From assembly GCA_947095535.1 (NCBI GenBank), contig OX352774.1, positions 210,974,965 through 211,038,964 on the forward strand: a stretch of 64,000 bases of DNA. Direction: 5' to 3'. The translations under genes and the position numbers were made by a program. Source of the DNA: Poecilobothrus nobilitatus (taxonomy: Eukaryota > Arthropoda > Insecta > Diptera > Dolichopodidae). Below the pieces are notes generated by a model. The model worked only from the letters and a program-made list of their open reading frames with translations. It made no database searches and was not told the DNA's origin. Each line of letters starts with the position of its first letter. The first letter of the stretch is position 1. This document shows, piece after piece, positions 40,840 to 52,225 of this stretch.

Positions 40840-43800
40840 CATATTAACATATATAAAAAAAAAAGTGCTTTTGTAGACAAACAGCAACAAAAAAAAAAAA
40901 TAGAAAATCCACCACCTCTCCTAAAATGAAATAAATTTTTTGAGAGCATTGAGTGAGAATGGAAATTTTTTTATTTTTTTTTTTATTTCAATCAACCAAC
41001 ATACATACCAAGATTTTTTTTTTCTTTTAAACATTAAAATTGATAAAAAAAAAAAAAGTATTAATTAAAATAAATAATAAGTAGTATGCTCTTCTAAATC
41101 TGTGCAATATTATTATAATTAAGAAAATATCTTAAAATATAAAATATTATTTGAAATTTTAAAATATCGTACCTTATACCTATTTGTTTTTAAAAATATT
41201 TTAATATTAATTATTTTTATTTCTAGAATACCTATATAATATGAAATAAATATGGGTAGTGTAGGTTACCCACCAAAAAAAAAAAAAATTTTGTTTTATT
41301 GAGAATGTATGAGATGATGGTGTGTGATATAAAAAAAAAAAAAAATAATGAAGAAAAAAAAACTTAACTACACTCACCTTGTTGTTATGTCAATGTTGTG
41401 AAAAATGTATAAAAAATAAAAAAAAAAAATGAATTGAATCTTTTCTCATACTAAAATATTATTTATAATAATTTTTTTTTGTCCAAACAAAAAAAAAAAA
41501 AATATTTAACTTTTTAATATACCTATATAAACTAAAAAATAATATTTCTCATAAGATTATGTTTAAATAGAAAATATCGGTTTTGGGGAAAGAGAACTAG
41601 CTATGTAGCTACATATTATAAAGTATACGTGCCAGCCTAATTAAAACGCAATTCTTAGGTTATACCTATGTAGCAATATTTTCTTTTTGTTTTTTTATTG
41701 TAATACCAACATATATTATATGTACTTATAAAAGGGTATAAAATATATGGACTTGGTATGCTATGTCAAAAATGAAGAAAAAATCAACTAAATTCAATTT
41801 AAAAAAAATAAATGTTAAGTACCTTTAAGCATTAGAAGTAAATAATAAAAATTTATTAAAAAAAAAATTATTTACCTACCATATAAAATTATTCGCCTTC
41901 ATAACATACGAAATACTATTTTGATTTTCTCAAACATAAAATTATTTTATTTCAACTTAAGAAAATAAATTTTCAACACCTTTGTTAAAAAAAAGAAATA
42001 TATAAAAATATTTTTTTTTTTTTTTAAATATTTTTTCTATTTCACTGAATTAGGAAAATTTTAAAATAAAAATTATTAGAACTTAAATTTTAGGATTAAT
42101 ATAATATAAATTGATTTTAAAATAATATATGGAACTTAAAAAGAAAATAACAAACTAAATATATTTCAATAATGTTATTAAATTGTTTTATTTTTAATTT
42201 TCACCTGTAAACATTTCAAATTTTTTCATATAAAATTCATACACGGTTTTTATTTATTATTAATTTATTATTATTTTTTTTTTTTTTTGATTTTAAAGAG
42301 CTTCTGTTGCTGCTGTTACTGTGTAATAATAATGATGATAGGTAAATTTTGAGGCGAATTTGTGTGTTAAGGTGTTGATTTTGATTAGGTTAAATTCATA
42401 TTTATATTATTTATTAAAAAATTATCATATTATTTTTTTTTTTTGTATATTATTAGAACTTAAGATATTTTAAAAATTATTTTATGAAATTAAATTTATA
42501 TATATTAAAACTAAACTTTATTAATTTAAATTTTATTTTTTAATAAATATTTTTGATTTTTTTTGATTTGTAAATTTCAAAAGAATTTAATTGATGACCG
42601 ATGATTATTTTTTTTTTTTTTTATAATAAATTCAAATTGAATTTGAAAAAAAAAAAAGAACTTATATGAAAATTTTGTTTTTATTTTGAGTAATATTTTT
42701 TTTTTTTTGATTATTTATTTTTATTTTTACCTATATTATTAATTTTTATTTTCTTTTTTCACCATTTGCTTTTAGTAGACACTTTTTTTATTTTGTCTTT
42801 TTTAACCACTCACCAATACAATTTTATAAAATCGCACACACATTTATTATTTTTTTTTTTTTTTTATATATATTTTATTTTATTTTTTTTAATATATTTA
42901 ATATTTTTCATATATATATTTCTACTGAATGGAAATAAATTTTGGAAGTTTAATTTATTTTTTTATATATTTTATATTTTAAATATGTACACATATGATA
43001 TACGAAATCTTTCTTTATATATTATGTATATATATATATATATTTTTCGATTATGGATATATACATATATATATTATTATATATATACATATACATACAT
43101 ATATATCTTTTCTTTTTAAAATTTCAATTTTAAAAATTTTTTGAATTTTATATTATTTTTAAGTTAAATATTAAAGACTTAATTCACAATTATTTTAATA
43201 TATTTTATTGATTTTAAACAATTATGCACAAATAAAATATAATTAGAAAGTTTTAAAAATTTTCTACATTTTTAAAATGAATTTATTTAAGGAAAATTTC
43301 ACAGCAATGTATTTTAAACCAACACGGAAAGTTCGCCATATTATATTTTTACTTTTTTTTTTCTTTTTGTTTTTTCTCTTTCCTTTATTTTTTTTTGCTG
43401 TCGCTATCTTCTATATTATAGTAGGTAAATTTGCTGCACGACGAATATTAAGGTGAGATAAATAGATAATTTATTATTTTCATTTTTATTGTGATAATTT
43501 TGATTGTTAAATTTAAATTGTGTATGTTAGAAAAAGATAAGAATAGATATTTTCGTTTTAAATAAAGGCAAAAAAAAATTTCTATTTTTGTTCTTTTTCT
43601 ATCTGTTTTTTGTTTTCGCTTTTGTTATTTTGATGAAATTCGCTTAAAATAGAATTAACATATAGTTGTATTTTTTTATCACGGTACTTTCCAATATTAA
43701 ATAAAACGAGATAGAAGGTTATTATGTAAAATGTCAAAAATTTTGACATATGTTAAAAAATTCGCCTAAAAAAATATAAGAAATGAGTCAATTTGATTAT

Positions 43801-44059
43801 CTACTTTGACGTTTCAAATTAGCTAATTACTAGACAGAGTCATCTTACTACAGTTTTGTATAAAAAAGTTTGTATTGAATATTAAATTTTGAATTGTGTA
43901 TAAAAATAATTTTAGAATAATTATTAAATTCAGAATATTTTACACTTAAAAAATTATAAAATTTTTAAAATTTCTTTGTTTTCAGTTATATTTCAGTTTT
44001 ATTACTATCATTTTATTATTTAATAATTATTATCATAGAGTTTCAGTTTTACAATAGTA
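35346..44059. other. AT-rich spacer, no gene recognised
   Basis: Contains a perfect 24-bp palindrome (36650-36673), an (AT)16 tract (40801-40832), long mixed A/T runs (39960-43100) and isolated CAG/CTG-containing words near 42303-42320. The longest open frame (near 42766-43119) encodes almost only Phe/Tyr/Ile and is a product of T-rich DNA. Nothing here is annotated as a gene. Confidence 0.5.
40801..40832. repeat. (AT)16 microsatellite
   Basis: Sixteen uninterrupted AT dinucleotides followed by GTATATACATAT. Confidence 0.95.
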
Positions 44060-44151
44060 AAATATAAAAAATATCGAATAGAGCATATTTATATAGAAAT
44101 GATAATAATCATTTCTATATAAATATGCTCTATTCGATATTTTTTATATTT
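44060..44151. repeat. Perfect palindrome: 44-bp arms, 4-base loop
   Basis: The left arm (44060-44103) and right arm (44108-44151) are exact reverse complements, separated by AATA. The arms are not just simple AT repeat: they contain ATCGAATAGAGCATATTTAT. Transcribed in either direction the block would make a near-perfect hairpin. No terminal-repeat element or coding frame surrounds it. It could be a hairpin small-RNA source, a recent inverted duplication from template switching, or a sequencing/assembly fold-back. Confidence 0.95.
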
Positions 44152-47100
44152 AAAAAGAACTGATGTTTTTGCATTAAAATCAATGCTTAAATGATAAAAG
44201 AATAAAATTAATGAAAATTAAATTAAAATGTTATAAGAATTAAATAGAAGAGAAAATAAATAATTTAAAAAAAAACTTTATTTTTAATTTTTCATATAAC
44301 TGTAATGGAAAAATGTTTGAATTTTGGCCAAGAGATAGCGTAACAAATCAAGATTGCATTGCATAATGTCAAATATAATTTTTATGTTACAAGAAGGTAA
44401 TTTGTGTTTGGTAAATATTCAAAGTAAACAATTTTTAATTTAATTTATTATCAAACAAAATCAGAATAATTTTGATATTTATAATAATAAAATTAATTAC
44501 ATAAAAATTAAGCAAGTATTCATATTTTCGTAATGTATAGAAGCTAAACCTTTTTCTATTAATGCAAAGTTTACTATGAATTTAACGAAATAAATCAAAA
44601 AACTTATATAAATAATCTAAATTTACTAATTAATTTTTACTTTAGGTTTTATTAATAGCAACATAATATGCCACTATTTTCCCAAATGATCAAAACCAAC
44701 GATTTCATGATTTCAAATCCTTTGATTCTAGAATGTTTACAAATATGATAACAACATAACAATATAATCATTTGAATTTTTGCATGAAATGATTCTATTC
44801 AATCAATGACTAAATTCAATCTTTCAGTTCGCTCAATCTGTGAAAATATTTTAGGTTTTTCATTGCAATCATCAATTAAATATCCTGGTACACGTCGACT
44901 TCATCCCGGTGAATATTAAAAAATGGAGTGTCCGAAACTAAATAACTTCAGGTTGGAATTTGAAACGCTGACACTTATTATAAAATAGAATTATTATTGA
45001 TTTTTTGAGGGGAATACAGTATATTTTCGGTAATATTTCAGCAAGTAAAATACATATTTTATTTTTTAATAAAACTCAATTTTTTTTTTACAATTTATCG
45101 ATATTTATTTATTAATACCTTATGAAAAATTATTTTATTTAATATCTATTTTCATTTAATTTTCTTTTTTTATATTTAAGGTATTTTTTTTAATTTTTAA
45201 ACTAAATTCTAAAAAAAAAAAAACATGTGCATTATATATTGTTAACTTAAGCTAAAAAAAAAAAAATCAATATTAATTAAAATTAAAAGAGAAAATACAT
45301 AGATATCATGTTGTTAAAATTTTTGAATTAATTTATTTTTAAATTATGCTCCAATTAAATTGTTCCTCTAAATAATATGTTTTATCTGCTATAAAAACTG
45401 AGTTTAAAAGTTAAAAAAAACTTTAATTTTGTTGTATAAAAAAAAAGTACATTTAAAATTTGTTAAAAACAAACGACCGGATAATTAATTTCAAAAAAAA
45501 TTATCTAACTGTGTAAATATTATCTTAAAAATGATACATAGATTACGACTAAATTTGATTTTGTAATATCTGTTACAACTTACAAAATATTTATAAATTT
45601 TTTTTTTTTTTTTTTTTTTTTGTAAATAGAATAAATAACTTTGAAATTTTTGATAGCTACACAATGGTAAAATTAAACTTTATACTTTTTTTTAAAAACA
45701 AATTTTACACAATTAAAAAAGAAAAAGCTTTTAATGATTTTATATTTATAATTTATTTATAATTTTATGTAATATTTTGACTGAAACTGTTTACAAAACA
45801 AAAAAAAAAATTTTTTTTTTTTAAATTTGTAGTATTAAGCCATATTTTTAACTTTACTTGAAAATTTTAAAACAAAAATATAAATAAATAGATGTATGTG
45901 ATATTAGAATATACACATTTTAATTTTGTTAGTACAATTTTTTTTTTTTATAATCAATTGAAAAAAATCTTAAGATATTGGATTTTTCTAAAGTAATAAT
46001 ATCTTTTGTAGAATTTAAAATAAATTAATGATATTTCTATATTATTTTATTTTTCTTTTAAGTCAATCTTAAAAAGTAAAATGTTATGTCAAAATTGCAT
46101 ACATACTGTTTTAATGACTTTAAATAGTCATTCTCATTATATATAATAATATTTTGTATTAGATTAAATTGAAAATTAAGATTGAATGTAATGTACCTAC
46201 TTCTCTAATTGACCAAATTTATCGAACCTTTTAGTATACATCTATTAAAAGTTGATATAGCTTATTTCCACAAATCATTAAAAAAAGATACCAATGAAAT
46301 AATTATGATTCAATATTGTTCAAAGATTTATAAAAAAAAAAAAAAAATTTTTAATAAAATTTTAATACGTAGTCTTTATACGTATTAATTTACAAAATAG
46401 ATTAAAAATTTTTTTGTTTTTAATTTATTAAATTGTATTTTCTAGTGTTTTCTCTTACTTTCACATTTTTTTTTTTTTTTTTTTGATTTTTATTATTAAA
46501 ATTATACATTTCTTCTAAAAAAATATTTACAGATATAATAATCATTCTAAAAATGAATTTATATTTTTGAAGTGTTTCTTTTTTTCGTATTAACAAAATA
46601 TTATATAATCGTAGTTTTATTAATTTTTTTTTTTTTTTTATTATCTTTAGAAAAATGTCATTAATTAAAAAAAAAAAAAAAAAATGATTTAATTGATAAA
46701 TGATTATTTTACGAAAATATAATTTAAAATTTCTTATTCAACATTTCTCATCATTAATTATGCCATCCATCTAGAGAGATAGAAAAAAATTGAAAAAAGT
46801 TATATTAAATTTTATTAAAAAAAAATTTGATATTTGTTAAATTTTTTTTTTTTTAATAAAATTTAATTTAAAATGTTTATTTTTATTAAATGTAAATTAA
46901 TTATTATGACTCAATAAAAAAGCGCCTAAAATATATTTAATTTTTTTTTTTTAATCTAAAATGATTGGTGATATTTTATTGTTTTATTTAAACAATTTTT
47001 AAATTTGATTATGTTAAATTTAATTAAAAAATAATAATCCTCTAAACTTCGGTAACCATCTTGCTTAAAAAGTTTATGAGCCACTCAATAAGCAAAGTTC

Positions 47101-48800
47101 AAATCTACTAACTCAGAATCAAGTTTTTTTTTTTCAAAAGCAATACAGTGTAAGTATAAATGGTAATCTATATAAGGAATTAATTTAGTTTAAGAAGTGA
47201 TAGTAAAAAATATATTAAAACGTTAAACTAAGCTTAGTTCTTACAGCATCTTGATAGTTTTGAATTTTAACATAATGTATTGGAGGACTTGTTTTCTTTA
47301 TTTTCTCAAAAGTTAAAATTTATAACTAAATTCAGGTACGTTCTTTTCTTAGTTAAAATTATGTTTTTTATTTCCTTATAAAGAAAACTTTCGAACTGAT
47401 TTATATTTTTTTACAATAAATAGATAGGTTTTAACATGATTATTGACAAAATTATTTTTATATCAATGTTTAATACATATTTTACTCGATCAATCAATTT
47501 TTAATTTTTTTAATGGGTCTATTCGATTAACTATTCTTTTTCTTAAAAATTTATTTTTTAATTCTATTTCATTCTAATCGTAAATGTATAGCGAAAATTT
47601 TTTTTTTGATTTAGTAAATCTAAGAAAAGAAATGTAAAAAAAAGATTTTTTAATAAAGGATTTCCAATTCATAAAGTATTTTCAACCTACTAAATAAATA
47701 TTCGATATCTAGACATAAAAAAAAAAAAAAAAACAAAATAGTTATTCTATAACTACAGAATAATTAATAAAGCATGTTTTTTTTTTTGAATTCCAGTGCA
47801 TTCAAAATTAATGAAACCATCTATCATAGTTTCATCTTTTTGTATTTTTATTTTTAAAATTTAATATTAAAATATTATAAGAATAATAAAAAAAAACAAT
47901 TGCAATGATTCTGAAATACAATATTTGATTTCTTTTAATATTTCAAAACTTATATATTTTTTTTGTTTTAAACTATATAATAATAAAAAGATTAATTGCA
48001 AAAAAATTTCTGAATTACACAAAAAAAAAAATAAATTGTCGACAATTAACTACTACAATATTTAAACTTAAATACTAATTATTATTATTAGCTATTTATT
48101 ATTTTTTAATAAAATTTTTTTTAGCCAACCATTTTAGATTAAAAACATTAATTTCTTTATTAAAAAAGTCTCAAGTTTTATTTTTAATATATATGTCACA
48201 AATAAAAAAGTTAAATTTATAGTCACTTCTAATTAGAAAATTCTAACTAGAGCTTCAGTTCACTAAGATGCTAATTAAAACTTTAGCTAGAAAAAAAAAA
48301 TTCATGTTATAATTTTTTTTTTCTATATTTTTGTTCAAAACTTTTAATCTTGGTAATTTAATGTGCAATATAATTTTGATAATCAAAATTAAATGTTGTT
48401 AATGTTTTTTTTTAAATAGTGGCTGTAAATTTAAATTTTATTTTTGACATATATATACGTACATTTATATCAAAAAATAGATACGTTTTAATAACGTAAT
48501 ATTTAATATATGAATATATTATGTAATGTTTGATACATACACATATATATATATATATATTACTGATTTATTTTCTTTTTTTTTTGCTACAAAATCTGCA
48601 TTTTAAAACTGTTTCTACTATTTTTTTTTTCTAATTTACTTTTTTCATAGTATTTTTCATAATTATTTTTAACATTTGTATATATATAAAAAAAAAAAAA
48701 AAAAAAAAACTAAAATTGCTTTAAATGAAAATAAAATTTGTTTTTTTTAAATTAAAATTTTTTTTTTTTTGTTTTAGGTTCTTTTATATTCTTATTTTGT
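44152..48800. other. AT-rich region downstream of the GLYR1-like gene
   Basis: No coding region supported. Long A/T runs dominate (45598-45621, 46460-46485, 48690-48709). One GC-richer patch at 44880-44985 (with CACGTCGACTTCATCCCGG) has stops in all frames. The 3' UTR of the gene at 48801-52024 must lie in the right-hand part. Confidence 0.5.
48567..48572 (-). terminator. Candidate poly(A) signal for the GLYR1-like gene
   Basis: AATAAA on the minus strand about 230 bases after the stop codon. In DNA this AT-rich such hexamers are frequent, so the choice is weak. Confidence 0.25.
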
Positions 48801-51800
48801 TTAAAAACGTGATCTTACGAAAACGGCACTCGAATCATGTTCACCGTAACCTAATCGTTTTGCATGTTTAAATACTTCATTCGATATGCTAGTTGTTGGC
48901 ATCGCTTGATCAACTGTTTCAGCCATATCCAACACCAAACGTAAATCTTTTTGCATTAATGCCAATGGATGATTTGTTGCGAAACTATGTTTTGCCATTT
49001 CTAAAAAATTAAAGTAATAAAGTAAAACTTATCTTGAAATTATAAGTAATTAAAAACATACGAGTGTTATCACGCACTCTATTTAAAATATAAAAAAAAG
49101 TATAGTTTACCTTTTCCTTTTGATATTAACAAACCAGACTTTATTGAAGTTAGATCTAATATATCTAAAATATCTGTTAATGAAATTTGAAAACGTTCAG
49201 CTAATGCAAATGCTTCCGAAAGTCCAACTAAACTAACACCAACAATTGTTTGTAAAATTAAATTTACTGTACATGCATTTCCAGTTTCACCTAAATATTA
49301 AAAAAAAAAACAAAACATTTGACTTTGGTTTTCTCAAGTACTACTAAAGATAATTTTTTCACTCTGTTACCCAAGAAAAATGTATTTTTAGCAATTGATT
49401 TAAAACATGACTCGCATTCATCAAAAACACTTCGATCCCCACCAGCTAGTATAACTACATTACCCTCTTCTGCTTCAGGGCGCGTTCCTTGAATCTGGAA
49501 AAAATACATTTATTTATTGTTAAATTCAATATTGTTTGCGTTCCTTTTACAAAGAACACTACTCTTTTCTAATCCCAACTACACCAACCTTTGAGAAAGA
49601 GTATATAAGAGTAAAACAAAAAAAATTAGTCTTCCATTTATCAACAGCTCTTTTTGTGTAAAAGGAAGGCAAATATTAGTGTAATAATAGTAGAAATAAT
49701 AATGTACCTGTGCTTCTAAATATCGACCACCGGCTCCAGCTATCGCATCGCAAATATCTTTTGATGTTTCTGGATCAATTGTTGACATTTCAACATAACC
49801 TTTACCTGTTAAGGTCGATGACTGAAGAACACCACAATTACCAAAAACCAACTACATATAAAATATATTAACTATTAATTATATTGTTATGTAAAATAAA
49901 CTAAAAGAGAATTACATCTTTTGCTGCTTTAGGATCAGAAACACAGCAAAAAGTTATGTCTGCGGCATCAATTACTTCAAAAGGAGCCTCTTTAACAGTA
50001 GCTCCATGTAATTTGAAAATTTCACACTAAAAATTTTATTTTTTTTAAATAACAAATTAAATTTAGTTAGTTATTATTAGTTTAGTTTAGTTATTTTTAT
50101 ACCTTTGATGGTGTTCTATTCCAAATAACAACTTTATGGCCTGTTGTGATGAAATTTTTAATAAATATTGATCCCATTATCCCCACACCAAGAAAACCAA
50201 ATGTTAATTGTGAAGGTGTAATTTCTCTTGATAGAAAATCATTTGTACAAATCATATTAACTGGTGGAGCTTCCGGTCTAGGTACAACAGGCCTATTAAT
50301 TAATGTTGATGCACTTCCTCCACGCCGAGCTGTGTTTGGTGTACTAAAATCAAAATTTGTGGCATTTAAACGTTTTTTAGCATTACTTGTAACACCACCA
50401 ATATTATCATTTGAATCGCGTTTTCGTTTTGCTGAGGTTGATTTTGTTCCAGCTGATCTTGAAACTGTACTGTTAGCTTTTGTACTTTTTATAGATTTTG
50501 CTGATAGTGACTTAAGTTTTGTTGATTTTGGTGTTTTCTTTGGAGTTTTTTCATTGAAATCTGATGTGTCACTATCTCTTAATTTATCAAAATTAGCGTC
50601 AATATCGTTTTCCGATGATATTGCTGGTGGCTCTAATGTCAAAATTGATGGATCGTTTATATAATCCTCTATATCCTTAAGAGCTAACTTGAATAAAGAC
50701 GTTTTACAAGTTTTTGATAATTCTTCTTTATACATGTCATATGGCTTTAAATTATCAATTTCTATCCACGCACTGAAAATAAAAAGTAAATAAATACATT
50801 TTTAAAATAATATTTTTAAAAAAGTTTAACACAATTCAGTACTACTAAAATGTAATAAATTATATGTTAAATTCTTTTAATGAAATATTTGTTCTTTATT
50901 TGACCTTAGCAGATTTAAAATTAAAATGATTTTTTTTTTTTTTTTATTCAATATTAAAAAAAAAAATATTAGAACTTAATTTTGTTATTCATCAGCTCAT
51001 TTTTTTTTAGCTCTTAATTCCGAGTTTCATTTATTTTTCTTTCTTTTAAGAACTGTACTTAAATTTCAACGTGGTCAATGTTCAAATAAAATAATTACTA
51101 AATATGGTATCTCTTCAAGCCACGTATTTATTAATTGCATTCACATTATGTGCTGACGCTATTAATATTAAATTAAGAAGGATAAACATTATATCTTTGC
51201 TTCTTCAAAAAATCGTAGTTTGTATATAAGTTATTGAATCGGAACAGCGAATTATTTGTATATTTGTTTAACTTTTATATATTATTTTCAGAAATAGAAT
51301 TTCTTTTTATTAAGTAAACTTGAATATTGGGTACATACTAATTTTTAGATCCAAAGAAATAAATACACTTTGATGGAACTTGTCTCTTTGGGGGTTTTCC
51401 AACTTTAGCAGGAGGTGAGACAACCTGAAAATAAAAATGAAGATTAAATTTAAAAAAAATTAAAATAAATTTGCTTTTATTGAATATTTAAAAAAAAAGA
51501 AAGTAATTACCATTCCTGGCCATGGTGAGAATCCTTTCATTTTCGCCCTAAAAAGATAAGAAAAAAAAGGTCAAAATAACATAACATTAATAAAATATTT
51601 TCAATTTTCATTTTTGACACAATCAAAATCAAAATATAAACAAAGTTTTTCTAGTTTTTTTTGTGTAAGTACACTAATAGAAATACGCGGGAAATCATAC
51701 GCTGCCGGCCATTATTATGAAAGATATTTTTACCATTTCAATTTACAAATTCTGATAGGTTAGAAATCTTATTTCAATTCTTAAAATGAAGCCAATTGGA

Positions 51801-52024
51801 TAACGAAATCAAACAAATAAAAAACATCTTAATTTAAATAACTTATAAACTTATAATACTACAATTCTTATACAGTATATATAAAAATTGATATATTTTG
51901 ATAAGGAAATGACATTGTATAAAGAAAAAAAAAATAATAAAAACTGAAGCCATTTTCTGTGCATATTGACAAAAAAAACTTACCACACCAAATCATTTAT
52001 TTCAAAATGTATTAACTCCGACAT
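48801..52024 (-). CDS. GLYR1: GLYR1/NP60/NDF homologue: PWWP + beta-hydroxyacid-dehydrogenase-like protein, 9 exons
   Basis: Coding exons, high to low: 52024-51984, 51547-51511, 51424-51339, 50772-50103, 50026-49916, 49851-49708, 49494-49371, 49290-49111, 49000-48801; all introns are GT-AG and phases agree, giving 530 residues (human GLYR1 is about 553). The start MSELIHFEINDLVWAKMKGF leads into SPWP (residues 21-24) of the PWWP domain, which reads H3K36-methylated nucleosomes. A Lys/Ser/Thr-rich linker (about 95-240) has nuclear-signal-like KRKR; no classical AT-hook is visible. The dehydrogenase-like part starts with the dinucleotide motif GFLGVGIMG (247-255), has EMSTID (336-341) and LEAQIQG, and ends in a helical domain (405-530). 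The usual catalytic lysine is absent: ungapped alignment puts Asn414 there, in GETGNACTVN. The human protein also lacks it, which fits a structural role. Family role: nucleosome-destabilising elongation factor (Drosophila NDF) and LSD2 cofactor. ATG context GAAAATGT is good. Confidence 0.95.
49534..49673. mobile_element. MITE inside intron 6 of the GLYR1-like gene (140 bp)
   Basis: GTTTGCGTTCCTTTTAC at the left and GTAAAAGGAAGGCAAA at the right form terminal inverted repeats with one mismatch. AATATT occurs on both sides (49528-49533 and 49672-49677, overlapping the right end by two bases), a likely target duplication. An inner imperfect pair, ACTACTCTTTTCT with AGAAAGAGTAT, lets the element fold back. 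A diverged copy is at 28175-28337. It makes up about two thirds of the 213-bp intron; splice sites are outside it. Confidence 0.85.
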
Positions 52025-52169
52025 TTTCTATTTATTAATAAAAATTTATTTGATAACAAAAATAAAAAAGAATATTTTTAAAAAATATTTATTTAATAAA
52101 GAAAACTGAAAAATTTAATAAAACACAAACTTATTTTCCTCTTCTATTTTTCAGACTTTAATTAGAGCG

Positions 52170-52225
52170 CTTTAGCATTCACGAAAATTGACGACTACTG
52201 ACGCCAGCCAAGATGGCATTAATGA
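52170..52225 (-). promoter_or_regulatory. Probable promoter / 5' UTR region of the GLYR1-like gene
   Basis: A GC-richer island about 150-200 bases upstream of the ATG contains, on the minus strand, GCCATCTTGGCTGGCGTCAG and AAAGCGCTC. GCCATCTTG is the core of YY1/Pho-type sites, often found near start sites of housekeeping genes. No TATA box can be assigned in such AT-rich DNA. The start site is inferred only from composition. Confidence 0.35.

Noticed and set aside
42766..43119. A 117-codon open frame with apparent membrane segments
   Set aside because: Composed almost wholly of Phe/Tyr/Ile from T-rich and TA-repeat DNA; no protein family signal.
44880..44985. A GC-richer patch as a possible exon
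   Set aside because: All frames contain stops and no acceptor-donor pair gives a sensible peptide.
1..48800. CRISPR arrays, rRNA genes or viral insertions
   Set aside because: No regularly spaced repeats with unique spacers, no rRNA-like conserved blocks and no polymerase, protease or capsid-type motifs were seen.
49579..49851. Extended open frame at the sixth GLYR1 exon
   Set aside because: After the CAG|GTACAT donor at 49707 it runs into intron and MITE sequence; alignment to the family requires splicing to 49494.
50146..50664. A 172-codon plus-strand open frame
   Set aside because: It is antisense to the large fourth exon of the GLYR1-like gene, whose phases and motifs are unambiguous.
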